From Spirochaetales bacterium (GTDB taxonomy: Bacteria > Spirochaetota > Spirochaetia > UBA9216): a stretch of 64,000 bases of DNA. The stretch is from contig JAEKNX010000001.1 in the NCBI GenBank assembly GCA_016839055.1, positions 488,751-552,750 on the forward strand. The letters run 5' to 3'. Below are positions 51,775 to 61,563 of the stretch, in pieces. How positions within the stretch are numbered: position 1 is the stretch's first letter; every line of letters starts with the position of its first letter. The notes under the pieces are model-generated. The model did no database searches. It worked only from the letters and a program-made list of their open reading frames with translations, and was not told where the DNA came from. Both the position numbers and the translations under genes were made by a program.

Positions 51775-53550
51775 ATGGACAATAGAATTATTGGGCATGT
51801 GAAAAGGGTTAACGGACCCGTCATTGAAGCCTCAGGAATAACGGACGCTATGATGATGGAACTCGTCCGGATCAGCGAGGGCCGGCTTATTGGAGAAATA
51901 GTCAAACTTGCCGGAGACACAGCTGTAATCCAGGTTTATGAAGACACAACCGGGATAAAACCCGGAGATAATGTATACGGTTCAGGAATGCCGCTTTCGG
52001 TTGAGCTCGGCCCGGGATTAATCGGAACGATATACGATGGAATTCAGCGTCCTCTCGAGGAACTGCTTGAAGCCTGCGGCGAGTTCATTGAAAAAGGAGT
52101 TACAAGACCTTCTCTTAACCGGGATAAAAAATGGCACTTTATTCCCACTGAAGGACTTACTCCGGGAAGTAAAATTGATTCGGGTTTTTCTCTCGGAACC
52201 ATTGTGGAAACCGCGAGGGTCACGCACAAAATTCTTGTTCCGCCCGGGGTTTCGGGCACGATAATTTCAATTTCTTCCGAAGGTGATTACACTGTTGAGA
52301 ATATAGCGGCAGAAATTGAAACTGAAAAAGGACCGATAGCTATAAAATTTTTTCAGCGCTGGCCAATCAGGAAACCCCGGCCGGTAAAAAGCCGGCAGCC
52401 GCTGTCGGTGCCGCTTATTACCGGACAGAGGGTAATAGACACCCTTTTCCCTCTTGCCAAGGGTGGAACCGTTGCCATTCCAGGCGGTTTTGGAACCGGC
52501 AAGACTATGACCCAGCATGCTGTTGCCAAATGGTGTGACGCGGACATCATTGTCTACATCGGCTGCGGGGAACGCGGCAATGAGATGACAGACGTACTGA
52601 CGGAATTCCCGAAACTAGTCGATCCGCGCACAGGGACTTCTCTTATGGAGAGAACTATTTTGATTGCTAATACCAGCAACATGCCGGTATCAGCACGTGA
52701 AGCCAGCATCTACACTGGTGTTACCCTCGCTGAATACTATCGGGATCAGGGCTATCATGTTGCCATTATGGCTGACTCCACCTCGAGATGGGCCGAAGCA
52801 CTCAGGGAGCTTGCCGGCAGAATGGAGGAAATGCCAGCCGAAGAAGGTTTTCCCGCTTATCTGCCGACCAGGATAGCTGAGTTTTACGAGCGGGCCGGTT
52901 ATATGATCGTTCAGGATGGAAGTGAAGGTTCTGTTACTATAATTGGAGCAGTATCACCCCCAGGTGGTGACTTTTCCGAGCCGGTGACCCAGCATACAAA
53001 ACGTTTCGTAAGATGTTTCTGGGGTCTCGATCGACAGCTTGCCAATGCCCGGCATTATCCGGCCATCAGTTGGCTTGATTCATACAGTGAATATTTAAAC
53101 GATGTCGCAGAGTGGTGGGAAACGACATCAGGTGCTCCATGGCTTAAAAACCGGGCTGAGATAATGGAGCTGCTTCAGAAGGAAGTCCGGCTTCAGCAGG
53201 TTGTAAAACTAGTAGGCCCCGATGCCCTTCCTGACAGTCAGAGGTTCACCATTGAAGTATGCACCCTCTTTAAAAACGCCTTCCTCCAGCAGAACGCTTT
53301 CGATGATATCGACCGATACTCGTCTGTCGAAAAACAGGTGAGGATGCTTGAAATAATATTGATTTACGCAAGACGCGGCGCTGAGGCCATTCAGAGGGGT
53401 GTTACAGTAGTGAAGCTGAGGCATATGAAAATTGTGCAGGACATAGCAAAAATGAAACTTAGTATATCTAATGATGACATCACGGGCCTTGATAAACTTG
53501 AAGTCCGGCTAGAGCGGGCGATGGATCAGCTGGAGAGTATTTATGAATGA
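51775..53550 (+). CDS. V-type ATP synthase catalytic subunit A
   Basis: 591 residues; catalytic nucleotide-binding subunit of V1. P-loop GGFGTGKT with Lys243, after the non-homologous insert typical of A subunits (about 115-195). Walker B region [20 protein letters not shown] and the catalytic [11 protein letters not shown] are intact. Start ATG 51775 just after AGGAG in the end of subunit E. Overlaps subunit B by eight bases. Confidence 0.97.
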   Translation: MDNRIIGHVKRVNGPVIEASGITDAMMMELVRISEGRLIGEIVKLAGDTAVIQVYEDTTGIKPGDNVYGSGMPLSVELGPGLIGTIYDGIQRPLEELLEACGEFIEKGVTRPSLNRDKKWHFIPTEGLTPGSKIDSGFSLGTIVETARVTHKILVPPGVSGTIISISSEGDYTVENIAAEIETEKGPIAIKFFQRWPIRKPRPVKSRQPLSVPLITGQRVIDTLFPLAKGGTVAIPGGFGTGKTMTQHAVAKWCDADIIVYIGCGERGNEMTDVLTEFPKLVDPRTGTSLMERTILIANTSNMPVSAREASIYTGVTLAEYYRDQGYHVAIMADSTSRWAEALRELAGRMEEMPAEEGFPAYLPTRIAEFYERAGYMIVQDGSEGSVTIIGAVSPPGGDFSEPVTQHTKRFVRCFWGLDRQLANARHYPAISWLDSYSEYLNDVAEWWETTSGAPWLKNRAEIMELLQKEVRLQQVVKLVGPDALPDSQRFTIEVCTLFKNAFLQQNAFDDIDRYSSVEKQVRMLEIILIYARRGAEAIQRGVTVVKLRHMKIVQDIAKMKLSISNDDITGLDKLEVRLERAMDQLESIYE

Positions 53551-54949
53551 TATTAGTTCAATTGAAAAAGAACTGCTGGCAGGCCGGGAGTACACCGGCA
53601 TTCACAAGATTGAAGGGCCTCTCGCATACATTAAAAAAACCCATCCCGTCGGTTTTCAGGAACTTGTTGAATGTGTTGATAGAGAGGGAAACATCCGCAC
53701 AGGAATAGTACTCGATACTTCCGATGATGTTGTTGTTGTTCAGATTTTCGAAGGTACCTCCGGGCTGACTCTGCCTGATACACGAATGCGTTTTATGGGC
53801 GAACCTCTTTCAGTCGGTGTGTCCGAGGCTATGCTGGGACGGGTGTTCAACGGTCTTGGTAAACCGATTGACGGAGGAGCGGCGCCCCCGACTGAGAAAC
53901 TTCTGAATGTAAACGGCAGACCAATAAATCCTACCGCGCGCGAGTATCCCCGGGACTTCATTCAGACAGGCGTCTCAATTATTGACGGTATGACAACCCT
54001 GATAAGAGGTCAGAAGCTGCCGATTTTCTCCGGAAACGGACTTCCTCATAATGAACTCGCGGCTCAGATAGCCCGTCAGGCAAAAATCACCGGCGACAAA
54101 TCAAATTTCGCTGTTGTATTTGCCGCGATGGGAGTAAAGCACGATGTCGCGCGTTACTTTATAAACAGTTTTGAGGAAACCGGAGTAATTGGGAATGTAG
54201 CCTTGTTCCTTTCTCTTGCTGACGACCCCTCAATTGAGCGGACAATAACACCCCGGACAGCATTGACTCTCGCCGAGCATCTAGCGTTTAACAAAGGGAT
54301 GCATGTTCTCGTAATTATGACCGATATGACAAATTACTGTGAGTCGCTCAGGGAAATTTCGACCCTGAGGGGAGAGATTCCCTCACGAAAGGGTTATCCG
54401 GGTTATCTTTATTCCGACCTTGCTGAGCTTTATGAAAGATCGGGTATGCTGAAGGGGTTTGAGGGTTCAATTACCCAGCTTCCTATTCTTACAATGCCTA
54501 ATGACGATATCAGTCATCCTGTTCCGGATCTTTCGGGATATATAACCGAAGGACAGATTGTATTTGAAAGGGGAATGAATGCCAGGGGTATTTATCCTCC
54601 TGTAGCCGGTCTTCCGTCGCTTTCCCGTTTGATGAAAGACGGCATAGGGGAGGGAATGACCCGGGCAGATCATCCACATCTCTCGAATCAGCTTTTTGCA
54701 GCATACAGCTATGTAAAAGACGTACGGAACCTGGCTTCAGTTATTGGAGAGGAGGAGCTTACACCTCTCGATCATCAGTATCTTGAATTTGGTGATTTTT
54801 TTGAGAAGGAATTCGTAAACCAGGACAGCCATGAAGACCGGACTATTGAACAGACTCTCGATATTGGCTGGAAGGCTCTTTCAAAACTGCCTGTTGAAGA
54901 GCTACATCGTGTAACTGAAGATGAAATTGAGGAGTACTATGACAGATGA
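53543..54949 (+). CDS. V-type ATP synthase subunit B
   Basis: 468 residues, the regulatory nucleotide-binding subunit. It lacks a P-loop, as expected: [19 protein letters not shown] replaces it. Further landmarks are [36 protein letters not shown] and [13 protein letters not shown]. Start overlaps subunit A by eight bases and the end overlaps subunit D by four. Confidence 0.96.
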   Translation: MNDISSIEKELLAGREYTGIHKIEGPLAYIKKTHPVGFQELVECVDREGNIRTGIVLDTSDDVVVVQIFEGTSGLTLPDTRMRFMGEPLSVGVSEAMLGRVFNGLGKPIDGGAAPPTEKLLNVNGRPINPTAREYPRDFIQTGVSIIDGMTTLIRGQKLPIFSGNGLPHNELAAQIARQAKITGDKSNFAVVFAAMGVKHDVARYFINSFEETGVIGNVALFLSLADDPSIERTITPRTALTLAEHLAFNKGMHVLVIMTDMTNYCESLREISTLRGEIPSRKGYPGYLYSDLAELYERSGMLKGFEGSITQLPILTMPNDDISHPVPDLSGYITEGQIVFERGMNARGIYPPVAGLPSLSRLMKDGIGEGMTRADHPHLSNQLFAAYSYVKDVRNLASVIGEEELTPLDHQYLEFGDFFEKEFVNQDSHEDRTIEQTLDIGWKALSKLPVEELHRVTEDEIEEYYDR

Positions 54950-55578
54950 AACAAAATGTAGCTCCGACCAGATCAAATCTTCTAAAACTCAAAGATGAAC
55001 TGAAGTTTGCTGAACTCGGCTATGAACTTCTGGATCAGAAAAGAAACATTCTTGTGATAGAACTTTTGACACTAGTCGATCAGGCTGTAGAATATGAGGC
55101 GAAAGTTAATGCTTCACTAGGAACAGCTTATGCTGCTTTGAGAAACTCTGTCCTGGAAATGGGCAAGCTTAAAGTTGGAAATCTTACAGGTGCGGTGAAT
55201 GTTGAAAATCAGATAAAGCTTAAAGAACGCCGGGTTATGGGAGTGAAACTTCCCGTGGTTCAGACCGAGTTTGTAGACAGCGGCCCCTATTTCAGTCCGC
55301 TTGAGACAAGTTTTCTGGTAGAGGAAGCACTTGACAGTTTTAAGGAGTCGCTTAAACTTATGGGAAGACTTGCCGAGCTTAAAGTCTCAATAATGCGGCT
55401 CGCGTTAGAGGTTAAAAAAACTATAAGGAAGGTAAACGCTCTCGATAAGATTGCGATACCTGATTTAAAGGAATCACTCGAGTTTACTGTCAGCAGGCTT
55501 GAAGAAGCAGAACGGGAAAATTTCATCCTGATGAAAATGGTGAAAAACCGGCTTGAGAAGAAAAAGGAGGATATGTGA
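54946..55578 (+). CDS. V-type ATP synthase subunit D
   Basis: 210-residue rotor shaft subunit: antiparallel coiled coil with the family start [25 protein letters not shown] (given in two parts: [11 protein letters not shown] and [10 protein letters not shown]) and the end RRVNAL-like [11 protein letters not shown] and [20 protein letters not shown] overlap with subunit B and TGA overlap with the uspA GTG. Confidence 0.93.
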   Translation: MKQNVAPTRSNLLKLKDELKFAELGYELLDQKRNILVIELLTLVDQAVEYEAKVNASLGTAYAALRNSVLEMGKLKVGNLTGAVNVENQIKLKERRVMGVKLPVVQTEFVDSGPYFSPLETSFLVEEALDSFKESLKLMGRLAELKVSIMRLALEVKKTIRKVNALDKIAIPDLKESLEFTVSRLEEAERENFILMKMVKNRLEKKKEDM

Positions 55579-56060
55579 AAGGACCAATTAAAAAGATTCT
55601 GGTCTACATTGACGGCTCGGAGGCTTCAATTTCCGCCGCAATGTATGCTATCGCCTTTGCTAAAACTTCCGGAGCATCGCTTTCAGCGCTCTATGTTGTT
55701 AACACAAGGGCCTTGAACGATCTGGTGAAAGCCCGTATTTTTCTTCAGACTGAAGAAGACGAGTATCATCATGACCTGGAAAAAGACGCTGAACGTTATC
55801 TGAATCATGTTAAAAAACTTGGCGAAGAAAAGAATATCGAGATAGAATTATTGAGTCTTTCCGGCACAGTACATCGCGAAATCAAGGATGAGATCAAACG
55901 TGGTGATTTTGATCTTCTTGTTATCGGCGGAATATCACAGATTAGAAGCCGGCGTGATGAATTTTTTAATGAAACAGACCGCACACTCAGGTCCGTTACC
56001 TGTCCTGTACTAGTCGTAAAAGACGATGATAAGGTCTGGGATATTTTTGAGTCACTGTAG
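55575..56060 (+). CDS. Universal stress protein family, in V-ATPase operon
   Basis: 161 residues, UspA fold starting KKILVYIDGSEASISAAMYA and ending VTCPVLVVKDDD. The GTG start at 55575 overlaps the subunit D stop, behind a strong AAGGAGG. The ATP-binding signature GxxGx9G(S/T) is not conserved (GGISQIRSRRDEFFNETD instead), so it may be of the non-ATP-binding kind. Being translationally coupled to the pump suggests a link between stress signalling and V-ATPase. Confidence 0.85.
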   Translation: MKGPIKKILVYIDGSEASISAAMYAIAFAKTSGASLSALYVVNTRALNDLVKARIFLQTEEDEYHHDLEKDAERYLNHVKKLGEEKNIEIELLSLSGTVHREIKDEIKRGDFDLLVIGGISQIRSRRDEFFNETDRTLRSVTCPVLVVKDDDKVWDIFESL

Positions 56061-56074
56061 GGAGGGTGTAAAAA

Positions 56075-56524
56075 ATGGGATTTTTAGAATTACTTGATAA
56101 GAAATTGATAAAGGTACCGCTTAAATCGGGCAGTAAGAATATGTTGTTAGAGGAACTGATTGATCTACTCAACAGTGAAGGCTGCCTGGTTGACCGCGAA
56201 CTTGCGCTTCAGGATGTCCTGAAGAGGGAAGTGCTCGGCAGCACCGGGCTCGAACGGGGCATAGCAATACCGCACGCTAAAACAACCTCGGTAGACAGGA
56301 TGGTTATGTGTATAGGAATAGCCCCCGGAGGCATCGACTTCGAGGCCCTCGACGGAAACCCCTCGTCCCTGTTTTTCATGATCCTCGCTCCCCCTGATCA
56401 GGCAGGACCGCATATTGAAGTTCTTTCTGATATAGCCCGGGTAACAAAGTCAAATGCCATGTGCCGGCTGCTTACAAATGCTGCCGATGCTGATGAGGTG
56501 ATGGAGCTGTTCGAGGAAGATTAG
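56075..56524 (+). CDS. PTS IIA (fructose/nitrogen-type) domain protein
   Basis: 149 residues, single EIIA domain of the mannitol-fructose/Ntr family. Phosphorylatable His67 is in the signature RGIAIPHAKTTSV; FFMILAPPDQAGPHIEVLSDIA is the second typical block. GGAGGG precedes ATG 56075, 14 bases after uspA. No PTS permease subunits are next to it, so a regulatory (PtsN-like) role is more likely than sugar transport. Last gene before the terminator of the V-ATPase operon. Confidence 0.88.
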   Translation: MGFLELLDKKLIKVPLKSGSKNMLLEELIDLLNSEGCLVDRELALQDVLKREVLGSTGLERGIAIPHAKTTSVDRMVMCIGIAPGGIDFEALDGNPSSLFFMILAPPDQAGPHIEVLSDIARVTKSNAMCRLLTNAADADEVMELFEED

Positions 56525-56531
56525 GAATTAG

Positions 56532-56558
56532 AGCCGCTCTTGAAAGGGCGGCTTTTTT
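56532..56558 (+). terminator. Intrinsic terminator of the V-ATPase operon
   Basis: Nine-bp stem (56532-56540 with 56545-56553, one G-U) with a TGAA loop and six T. It lies eight bases after the PTS IIA stop and marks the end of a 9.4-kb operon. Confidence 0.9.
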
Positions 56559-56595
56559 AATGCAGGGTTAACCTGCAAATTATGCCGCCGATATT

Positions 56596-57441
56596 TTAAT
56601 AGACTAATTCTTCTTTAAAAATTATTTTGTCATCATTAAGAAAAATACGGATTAGATGTACATGCATATTATCACTGCCAATATTCTCATAATAAAGAAA
56701 CATATTGTCATCAGTAGGATGATTCCTCGAAGATAATGTACCACACATATACTGAGTAAAAGAATACCCCTTATATATATCCTTTGTCCGCATCAGTTCA
56801 AGTTCATGGGTGTGTCCGCAAAATACATGATCAATATTATGCAGTTGCACAAAATCGATAAGAGTTGCTGAATTTTTTAATGGACATTCATCTGTTCCCA
56901 AAACCGAATGATGAGTCATCAGCAGCGGTAAATCATAATCAGTTTCTTTGATTTTCAATGAAACAGCTTTAAGAACTTCTTTTTCCACATAACCGTCATC
57001 ATTGTAGAGTTCATTGGAATCGATACTGATTACCAATATCGTTTTACCATCTATATGAATTGATTCTACAAAATTAATATCGGTAAAATTATCCTGAACC
57101 ATGGTTATTTCACGATCCAGAAAGAGATAGTTTTTACTGGTTATAGTTGTTTCAGGAATGACGATGAGTTCCGGAGTATATATATATTTCCGAAATAGTT
57201 CATGAGAGCGCATACTTCTTTTATCATGATTTCCTATAGTAGATATAACGTGTTTGCATTTAATTGATTTCAAGAAGTTCCCGGCGTCTGAATATTCATC
57301 TTCCAGACCATCTGAAGTATTGTCTCCTGTATTAATGACGATATCAGCATTATAGGAATTAATCTTATCAATAAGAATCTGGTTATTTCCTATCCAGTGT
57401 CTGGGGCCAAAATGTAGATCCGAAATATGTATAATATTCAT
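56596..57441 (-). CDS. Calcineurin-type metallophosphoesterase
   Basis: 281 residues, cytoplasmic. All five metal motifs are there: ISDLHFG, TGDNTSDG, GNHDKRS, LMTHHSVLG and CGHTHELEL. Closest in pattern to CpdA/Icc-like phosphodiesterases with class III cyclic-nucleotide activity, but substrate cannot be assigned. Stand-alone; no promoter recognised with confidence. The Lys/Asn-rich composition is more AT-rich than the V-ATPase genes beside it. Confidence 0.88.
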   Translation of the reverse strand: MNIIHISDLHFGPRHWIGNNQILIDKINSYNADIVINTGDNTSDGLEDEYSDAGNFLKSIKCKHVISTIGNHDKRSMRSHELFRKYIYTPELIVIPETTITSKNYLFLDREITMVQDNFTDINFVESIHIDGKTILVISIDSNELYNDDGYVEKEVLKAVSLKIKETDYDLPLLMTHHSVLGTDECPLKNSATLIDFVQLHNIDHVFCGHTHELELMRTKDIYKGYSFTQYMCGTLSSRNHPTDDNMFLYYENIGSDNMHVHLIRIFLNDDKIIFKEELVY

Positions 57442-57595
57442 GTTTTATTCCTAATGTAAGTAATAACCGATAAATCTACAGGTTGTTGAGCTGCAAAATA
57501 TTCACTTCAGTTTATTAGTCGCTCCATGTTAATCCTCGGAGGGCAGGCAGGCCGAATCAATTTGGAAATTGAACTTCAAAATAAAGTATACACTT

Positions 57596-57730
57596 TTAAA
57601 CTTTATCAATCCAGTTAGTAATAGTTTGTTCATTGATAGACTTTGTATTCAAGAGGAATTTTCTCATAATTGTGAAACAATTCATTCCGGAATGGATGGC
57701 ACCGCCAGTAGTCCTTGTTTGCTCAGCTAT
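57596..57730 (-). pseudogene. Possible gene remnant downstream of the PPTase gene
   Basis: The 285-base gap 57442-57726 holds no intact gene. On the minus strand an open frame without a sensible start runs from about 57730 to a TAA at 57596; from ATG 57688 or 57667 it reads NCFTIMRKFLLNTKS and ends NWIDKV. The N-x-F-x-x-x-R pattern is reminiscent of the end of ISAs1-like transposases, but that is a guess. No inverted repeats were seen. The remaining bases 57442-57595 show nothing recognisable. Confidence 0.2.
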
Positions 57731-58293
57731 GAATGATCATAGAATGTTATTTTTGGAATGGTATCCAACAAGCTGATTATCTCAAGTGATTGCAGGACCG
57801 GTTCTGGTGCTGAGAGACAAAGAATGTATTTCTTTCCGATAAGCCAGTGTCTGCCGATGGGGATTATTGAGGTGTTAAGCCTATGGATGGACCCAATACC
57901 GCTTCCTAGGCGTTTTAATTCGGCTTCTTTTGTAGTCCATATTTTATAGAACAGTATAAGGGAGTCTTTCCCCTCTTTATGAATGTCTTTCTGTTCTTCG
58001 CCTGAAAAATAGAGTGAAGCTATATCGCCGGCATTGGTTCTCGGTTTGAGATGTTCAATATCAATACCGGCCTCATCATGCCCGATGTAGAGAGCAATCA
58101 AATCTTTAGAATGGGAAATGCTGATATGAACTTCGGAAAACCCCAGTAGAAATGGTTTTCCGTTCGGCTCTTCACCATATTTTACGGAACCTGCGGGTAG
58201 TGAAAGTTCTGTTTCAATTATTCCGCGAAGCTGTTCACGACCAGAGCCATTTTTTTTATCGTATGAGCAAAGGAATATTTTCGGCCTTGTCAT
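57727..58293 (-). CDS. 4'-phosphopantetheinyl transferase (Sfp type)
   Basis: 188 residues. Loads the phosphopantetheine arm on carrier proteins. Motifs in order: NGKPFL, VHISISHSKDL, AGIDIEHL with the Mg-binding Asp/Glu, and the catalytic KIWTTKEAELKRLG. Shorter than Sfp, as for AcpT-like enzymes. It lies divergently beside genes of aryl-polyene type, where such an enzyme (ApeB-like) is expected, but no carrier protein is in the window. Confidence 0.88.
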   Translation of the reverse strand: MTRPKIFLCSYDKKNGSGREQLRGIIETELSLPAGSVKYGEEPNGKPFLLGFSEVHISISHSKDLIALYIGHDEAGIDIEHLKPRTNAGDIASLYFSGEEQKDIHKEGKDSLILFYKIWTTKEAELKRLGSGIGSIHRLNTSIIPIGRHWLIGKKYILCLSAPEPVLQSLEIISLLDTIPKITFYDHS

Positions 58294-58333
58294 TTCTTAA
58301 GAAGACTACAATAGCGGCTGAAGATTTTCAAGC

Positions 58334-58362
58334 TTGATTTTCAGATTAATAGTTGCTATAAT
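58334..58362 (+). promoter_or_regulatory. Sigma70-type promoter for the lipid/polyene-like operon
   Basis: TTGATT (58334-58339), 17 bases, perfect TATAAT (58357-58362). It gives a leader of about 125 bases that contains a short upstream reading frame. Confidence 0.65.
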
Positions 58363-58461
58363 CCAATCGATAATTCAGTTATAATAGTAGATGAGTTAAC
58401 TAATTGTTAATAATATAAAAAGCTAATCAGTTCTTCGATAAGCATGTGGAGCGGAATACTT

Positions 58462-58497
58462 ATGAAACAACAAATACTTGCAATGGCTTCAACCTGA
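58462..58497 (+). other. Possible leader peptide, 11 codons
   Basis: ATG 58462 behind GGAG (58448-58451, ten bases away) opens MKQQILAMAST, ending at TGA 58495-58497, which overlaps the ATG of the next gene (TGATG). It could couple translation to the membrane protein. No regulatory codon pattern is obvious; might be chance. Confidence 0.3.
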
Positions 58498-59084
58498 TGG
58501 AGAAAGCTGGTAAAATTCTTCTTGTTATTGTATCTATCACCTATCCTGTATTGATTTTTCTTGGCCTTGTTGTTTTTAAGACACCGCCGCGGATTCTCTC
58601 CTTGTGCATTGCATTTGTTGTTGTCGTGAATTTTCTGGCTTTTACCGGCCGAAAAGCTGCCGGCGGAAAAAAAAACGTCGGAAAATATATTTTAACTGGT
58701 GTGCTTGCTCTTCTGGTTGTTTTCATATTTATTTTTAATAGCGAGGTTTGTTTGAAACTCTATCCGGTGATAATTAATGTTTCATTGCTCGCTACCTTCG
58801 GCTGGACCCTTCTTCGTCCGCCTGTGATGATTCTACGTTTCGCTAGCATTCAGGATAAGACTCTGTCTGAGCAGGAGGGATATCCCGGCATTGTTAGTTA
58901 TTGCCGCAAAGTAACCATCATCTGGTGCAGCTTTTTTGTATTCAATATTTTAATGTCACTTTATACAACATTTTTTCTCTCGGATTTTTTCTGGTCCCTG
59001 TATAACGGACTGATATCATATATATTAATCGGAGTTTTGTTTTTCGGAGAAATGGCCGTAAGACATTTTGTTCAAAAAAGATGA
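58497..59084 (+). CDS. COG4648-type membrane protein (ApeG-like)
   Basis: 195 residues from ATG 58497; a GTG at 58446 would add 17 polar residues without a clear ribosome site and remains possible. About six membrane helices, with RPPVMILRFASIQDK between helices three and four, a conserved polar block in this family. COG4648 proteins accompany aryl-polyene acyl-CoA/ACP ligases. Function unknown, maybe an export or anchoring step. Its stop overlaps the ligase start (ATGA). Confidence 0.75.
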   Translation: MEKAGKILLVIVSITYPVLIFLGLVVFKTPPRILSLCIAFVVVVNFLAFTGRKAAGGKKNVGKYILTGVLALLVVFIFIFNSEVCLKLYPVIINVSLLATFGWTLLRPPVMILRFASIQDKTLSEQEGYPGIVSYCRKVTIIWCSFFVFNILMSLYTTFFLSDFFWSLYNGLISYILIGVLFFGEMAVRHFVQKR

Positions 59085-60811
59085 TAGATTATAATAATTT
59101 TTCTTCAATAAAGGTCGGCTCGCGAGAACGAGACTCTCTTTTTAGCTTTTCGGGATCCATCAGGTATTCATGGTCTGATTTCGTATCTCATGTATCGATT
59201 CTTCGTGAATTTATCAATAATTCGCCGAATAAGCGGTGGATATTGAATTGCGATGATATTTATTTTTTCACATGTGCCTTTACAGCTATTCTGCAATGTG
59301 GGCGGGAAGCACTCATTTCCGCGAATACTACATCTGAATTTATTAGCGAGATTACAGGGCCGGAAACTGGCTTCTTATCCGGGGATCAACGCTGTGGAGC
59401 TGATACTATCCCTGTAATTATCGATGCATATTATTCTATAAATACAAGGCCGGTATCTGACACTTGGTTTGAGTTTCCACTTATAGATGCTGATACTGCG
59501 CGGATTACTCTTTTTACTTCAGGAAGTACTGGCAAGCCCAAGGCTTTTTCGAAACGACTGACTGAACTTGAGGTAGAGACTCGCGAGCTCAGTCGTCAAT
59601 GGGGTGGTTTGCTTGAAGGACGGAAGATGTATTCCACTGTTAATCATCAGCATATTTACGGTTTGTTGTTCATGGTTTTTCTCCCGGTATCGTCGGGACT
59701 TCCGTTTTGCGCTGACCAGATTCGCTTTCCTGAATCACTCGGAAATTTATCCGATGCCGAACCTATTCTCGTCTGCAGTCCGGCTTTTTTTAAAAGGGTT
59801 TCAGCAATCGAGTTTAACGCGGATGTTTTTTCGGAAGGAACTGTTATTTTTTCATCAGGCGGTGTTCTGTCCGAGAAAGTTGCGCGTGAAATTGAGGCCA
59901 GGCTTGGAACCAGTCCGCTTGAAATTTACGGAAGTACGGAAACCGGAGGTATCGCCTATCGGAAATCAGTTGCCCAGACGGCCTGGACGCCATTTCCCCG
60001 TAATGCTGTTACCATTAATGAAGAAAACCGTATAGTTGTAAAATCCCCTTATATATTGGAGCCTTCGGGTTTTACATGCTCCGATCTAGGACACTTTGTA
60101 GATGACGGCCGTTTCATTCTTGAGGGCCGGATGGATTCTATTGTCAAAATCGAAGAAAAACGAATATCTCTGACTGAGGTTGAATTCCGTCTTATTGAAT
60201 CTGTACTGATCAAAGATTCCTGTGTTATCGCGTTGACGGGAAAAAGGCAGTATCTTGCTGCTGCTATTCAGCTGAGTGATGAAGGATTAGAGTTTTTTAA
60301 AGATAGCGATAAAAGGGAAGTAAATGTTTATTTCAGGGAGCATCTCGCGAAATATCTGGAAAATACAGTTATTCCGAAGAAGTGGCGACTGGTGGATAAG
60401 ATACCGAGAAATACTCAGGATAAGGTTAAACGTACCGAGATAGAAGCTTTATTCAGGAAGAATGAAGATTTGAATATTTACTCCGTGTCAATTGAGAATT
60501 CCTCTGCAGTTATTGATTTCACACTGGGGATCGGCTCTGTGTATTTTAACGGGCATTTCAGGGAGTTCAGCATTTTGCCTGGTGTTGTTCAATGTGATCT
60601 TGCGATGAGATTTGCTCATGAGCATCTGTCCTCTACATTGAAAATGAAATCTATCTCCAGGATGAAATTTAAAAAACCTATTTTGCCTGAAACCAGGCTG
60701 CTGCTGGAGTTGAATTTTAATAGCAAGCGCAACAAACTCTCATACTCCTATTGTGGTTATGGTAATGGCATTCAATATTCAAGCGGAACCATTACACTGG
60801 AGGAAGAATGA
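59081..60811 (+). CDS. AMP-dependent acyl ligase fused to FabA/FabZ-like dehydratase (ApeH-ApeI-like)
   Basis: 576 residues. The adenylating part (about 1-440) has the P-loop LFTSGSTGKPKAFSK, the A5-like YGSTETGG and the RMDSIVKIEEKRISL hinge. The last 115 residues are a hot-dog domain with VYFNGHFREFSILPGVVQ, the GHF His and ILPGV of 3-hydroxyacyl-ACP dehydratases. In aryl-polyene clusters the ligase and the dehydratase are adjacent; here they are one chain. Overlaps both neighbours by four bases. Confidence 0.88.
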   Translation: MIDYNNFSSIKVGSRERDSLFSFSGSIRYSWSDFVSHVSILREFINNSPNKRWILNCDDIYFFTCAFTAILQCGREALISANTTSEFISEITGPETGFLSGDQRCGADTIPVIIDAYYSINTRPVSDTWFEFPLIDADTARITLFTSGSTGKPKAFSKRLTELEVETRELSRQWGGLLEGRKMYSTVNHQHIYGLLFMVFLPVSSGLPFCADQIRFPESLGNLSDAEPILVCSPAFFKRVSAIEFNADVFSEGTVIFSSGGVLSEKVAREIEARLGTSPLEIYGSTETGGIAYRKSVAQTAWTPFPRNAVTINEENRIVVKSPYILEPSGFTCSDLGHFVDDGRFILEGRMDSIVKIEEKRISLTEVEFRLIESVLIKDSCVIALTGKRQYLAAAIQLSDEGLEFFKDSDKREVNVYFREHLAKYLENTVIPKKWRLVDKIPRNTQDKVKRTEIEALFRKNEDLNIYSVSIENSSAVIDFTLGIGSVYFNGHFREFSILPGVVQCDLAMRFAHEHLSSTLKMKSISRMKFKKPILPETRLLLELNFNSKRNKLSYSYCGYGNGIQYSSGTITLEEE

Positions 60812-61563
60812 AAGTCGAGAATAAAACCTGCGCAGTCATTCCGGTTTACCGGCATGGAAAGACGCTCAGGGCTGTAATCAAAGGTATTTTAAAATGCAGC
60901 CTGCCGGTTGTTATAGTTGACGATGGAAATGATGAGGAAACAAAGGCATATATTCGTCAGTGCGACAATGATTTCGAGGATGTACATATTGTAGAACTTT
61001 CAGTGAATCTTGGAAAAGGAGGGGCAGTGATGGCTGGACTCCTTCGGGCGGAAGAGCTTGGGTTCACTCATGCTTTTCAGGTTGACGCTGACGGGCAGCA
61101 TGATCTGTCTCCTATTCAGGAGTTTTTAGAGGAATCAGGGGGGAATCCCAATTCTCTTATTTGCGGATATCCGGTATATGATGATTCTGTTCCTTCATCG
61201 CGAAAGAATGGCCGTAAAATTACTAATTTTTGGGTTACTTTAGAAACCTTGTCACGTGACATTCGCGATGCGATGTGCGGCTTTAGGCTCTATCCTCTAT
61301 CCAGGACTTGCCGCCTGATTAAAAAGAGCCGGATGGGAAAAAGAATGACTTTTGATATTGATATTCTGATACGGCTTTCATGGGCGGGAGTGCCGATGAA
61401 GTTTTTACCCATAAATGTTATTTATCCTGAAGACGGAATATCAAACTTCCGAATGGTTAAAGATAATATTGCGATTAGCGGTATGCACGCAAAGTTGTTT
61501 TTCGGTATGATACCGCGAATACCAATTATTCTTATAAGAAGGTTAAAAAGAAGTGGCTGTTGA
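60808..61563 (+). CDS. Family 2 glycosyltransferase (N-terminal half of ApeJ-like)
   Basis: 251 residues, GT-A fold. VIPVYRHGKTL, VDDGNDEETK, LGKGGAVMAG and metal-binding QVDADGQHD are visible, then the GFRLYP acceptor segment. No membrane helices. Related to dolichol-phosphate-mannose-type GT2 enzymes. In many aryl-polyene clusters GT2 and acyltransferase are one protein; here the acyltransferase is the next gene, overlapping by 11 bases. Confidence 0.88.
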   Translation: MKVENKTCAVIPVYRHGKTLRAVIKGILKCSLPVVIVDDGNDEETKAYIRQCDNDFEDVHIVELSVNLGKGGAVMAGLLRAEELGFTHAFQVDADGQHDLSPIQEFLEESGGNPNSLICGYPVYDDSVPSSRKNGRKITNFWVTLETLSRDIRDAMCGFRLYPLSRTCRLIKKSRMGKRMTFDIDILIRLSWAGVPMKFLPINVIYPEDGISNFRMVKDNIAISGMHAKLFFGMIPRIPIILIRRLKRSGC

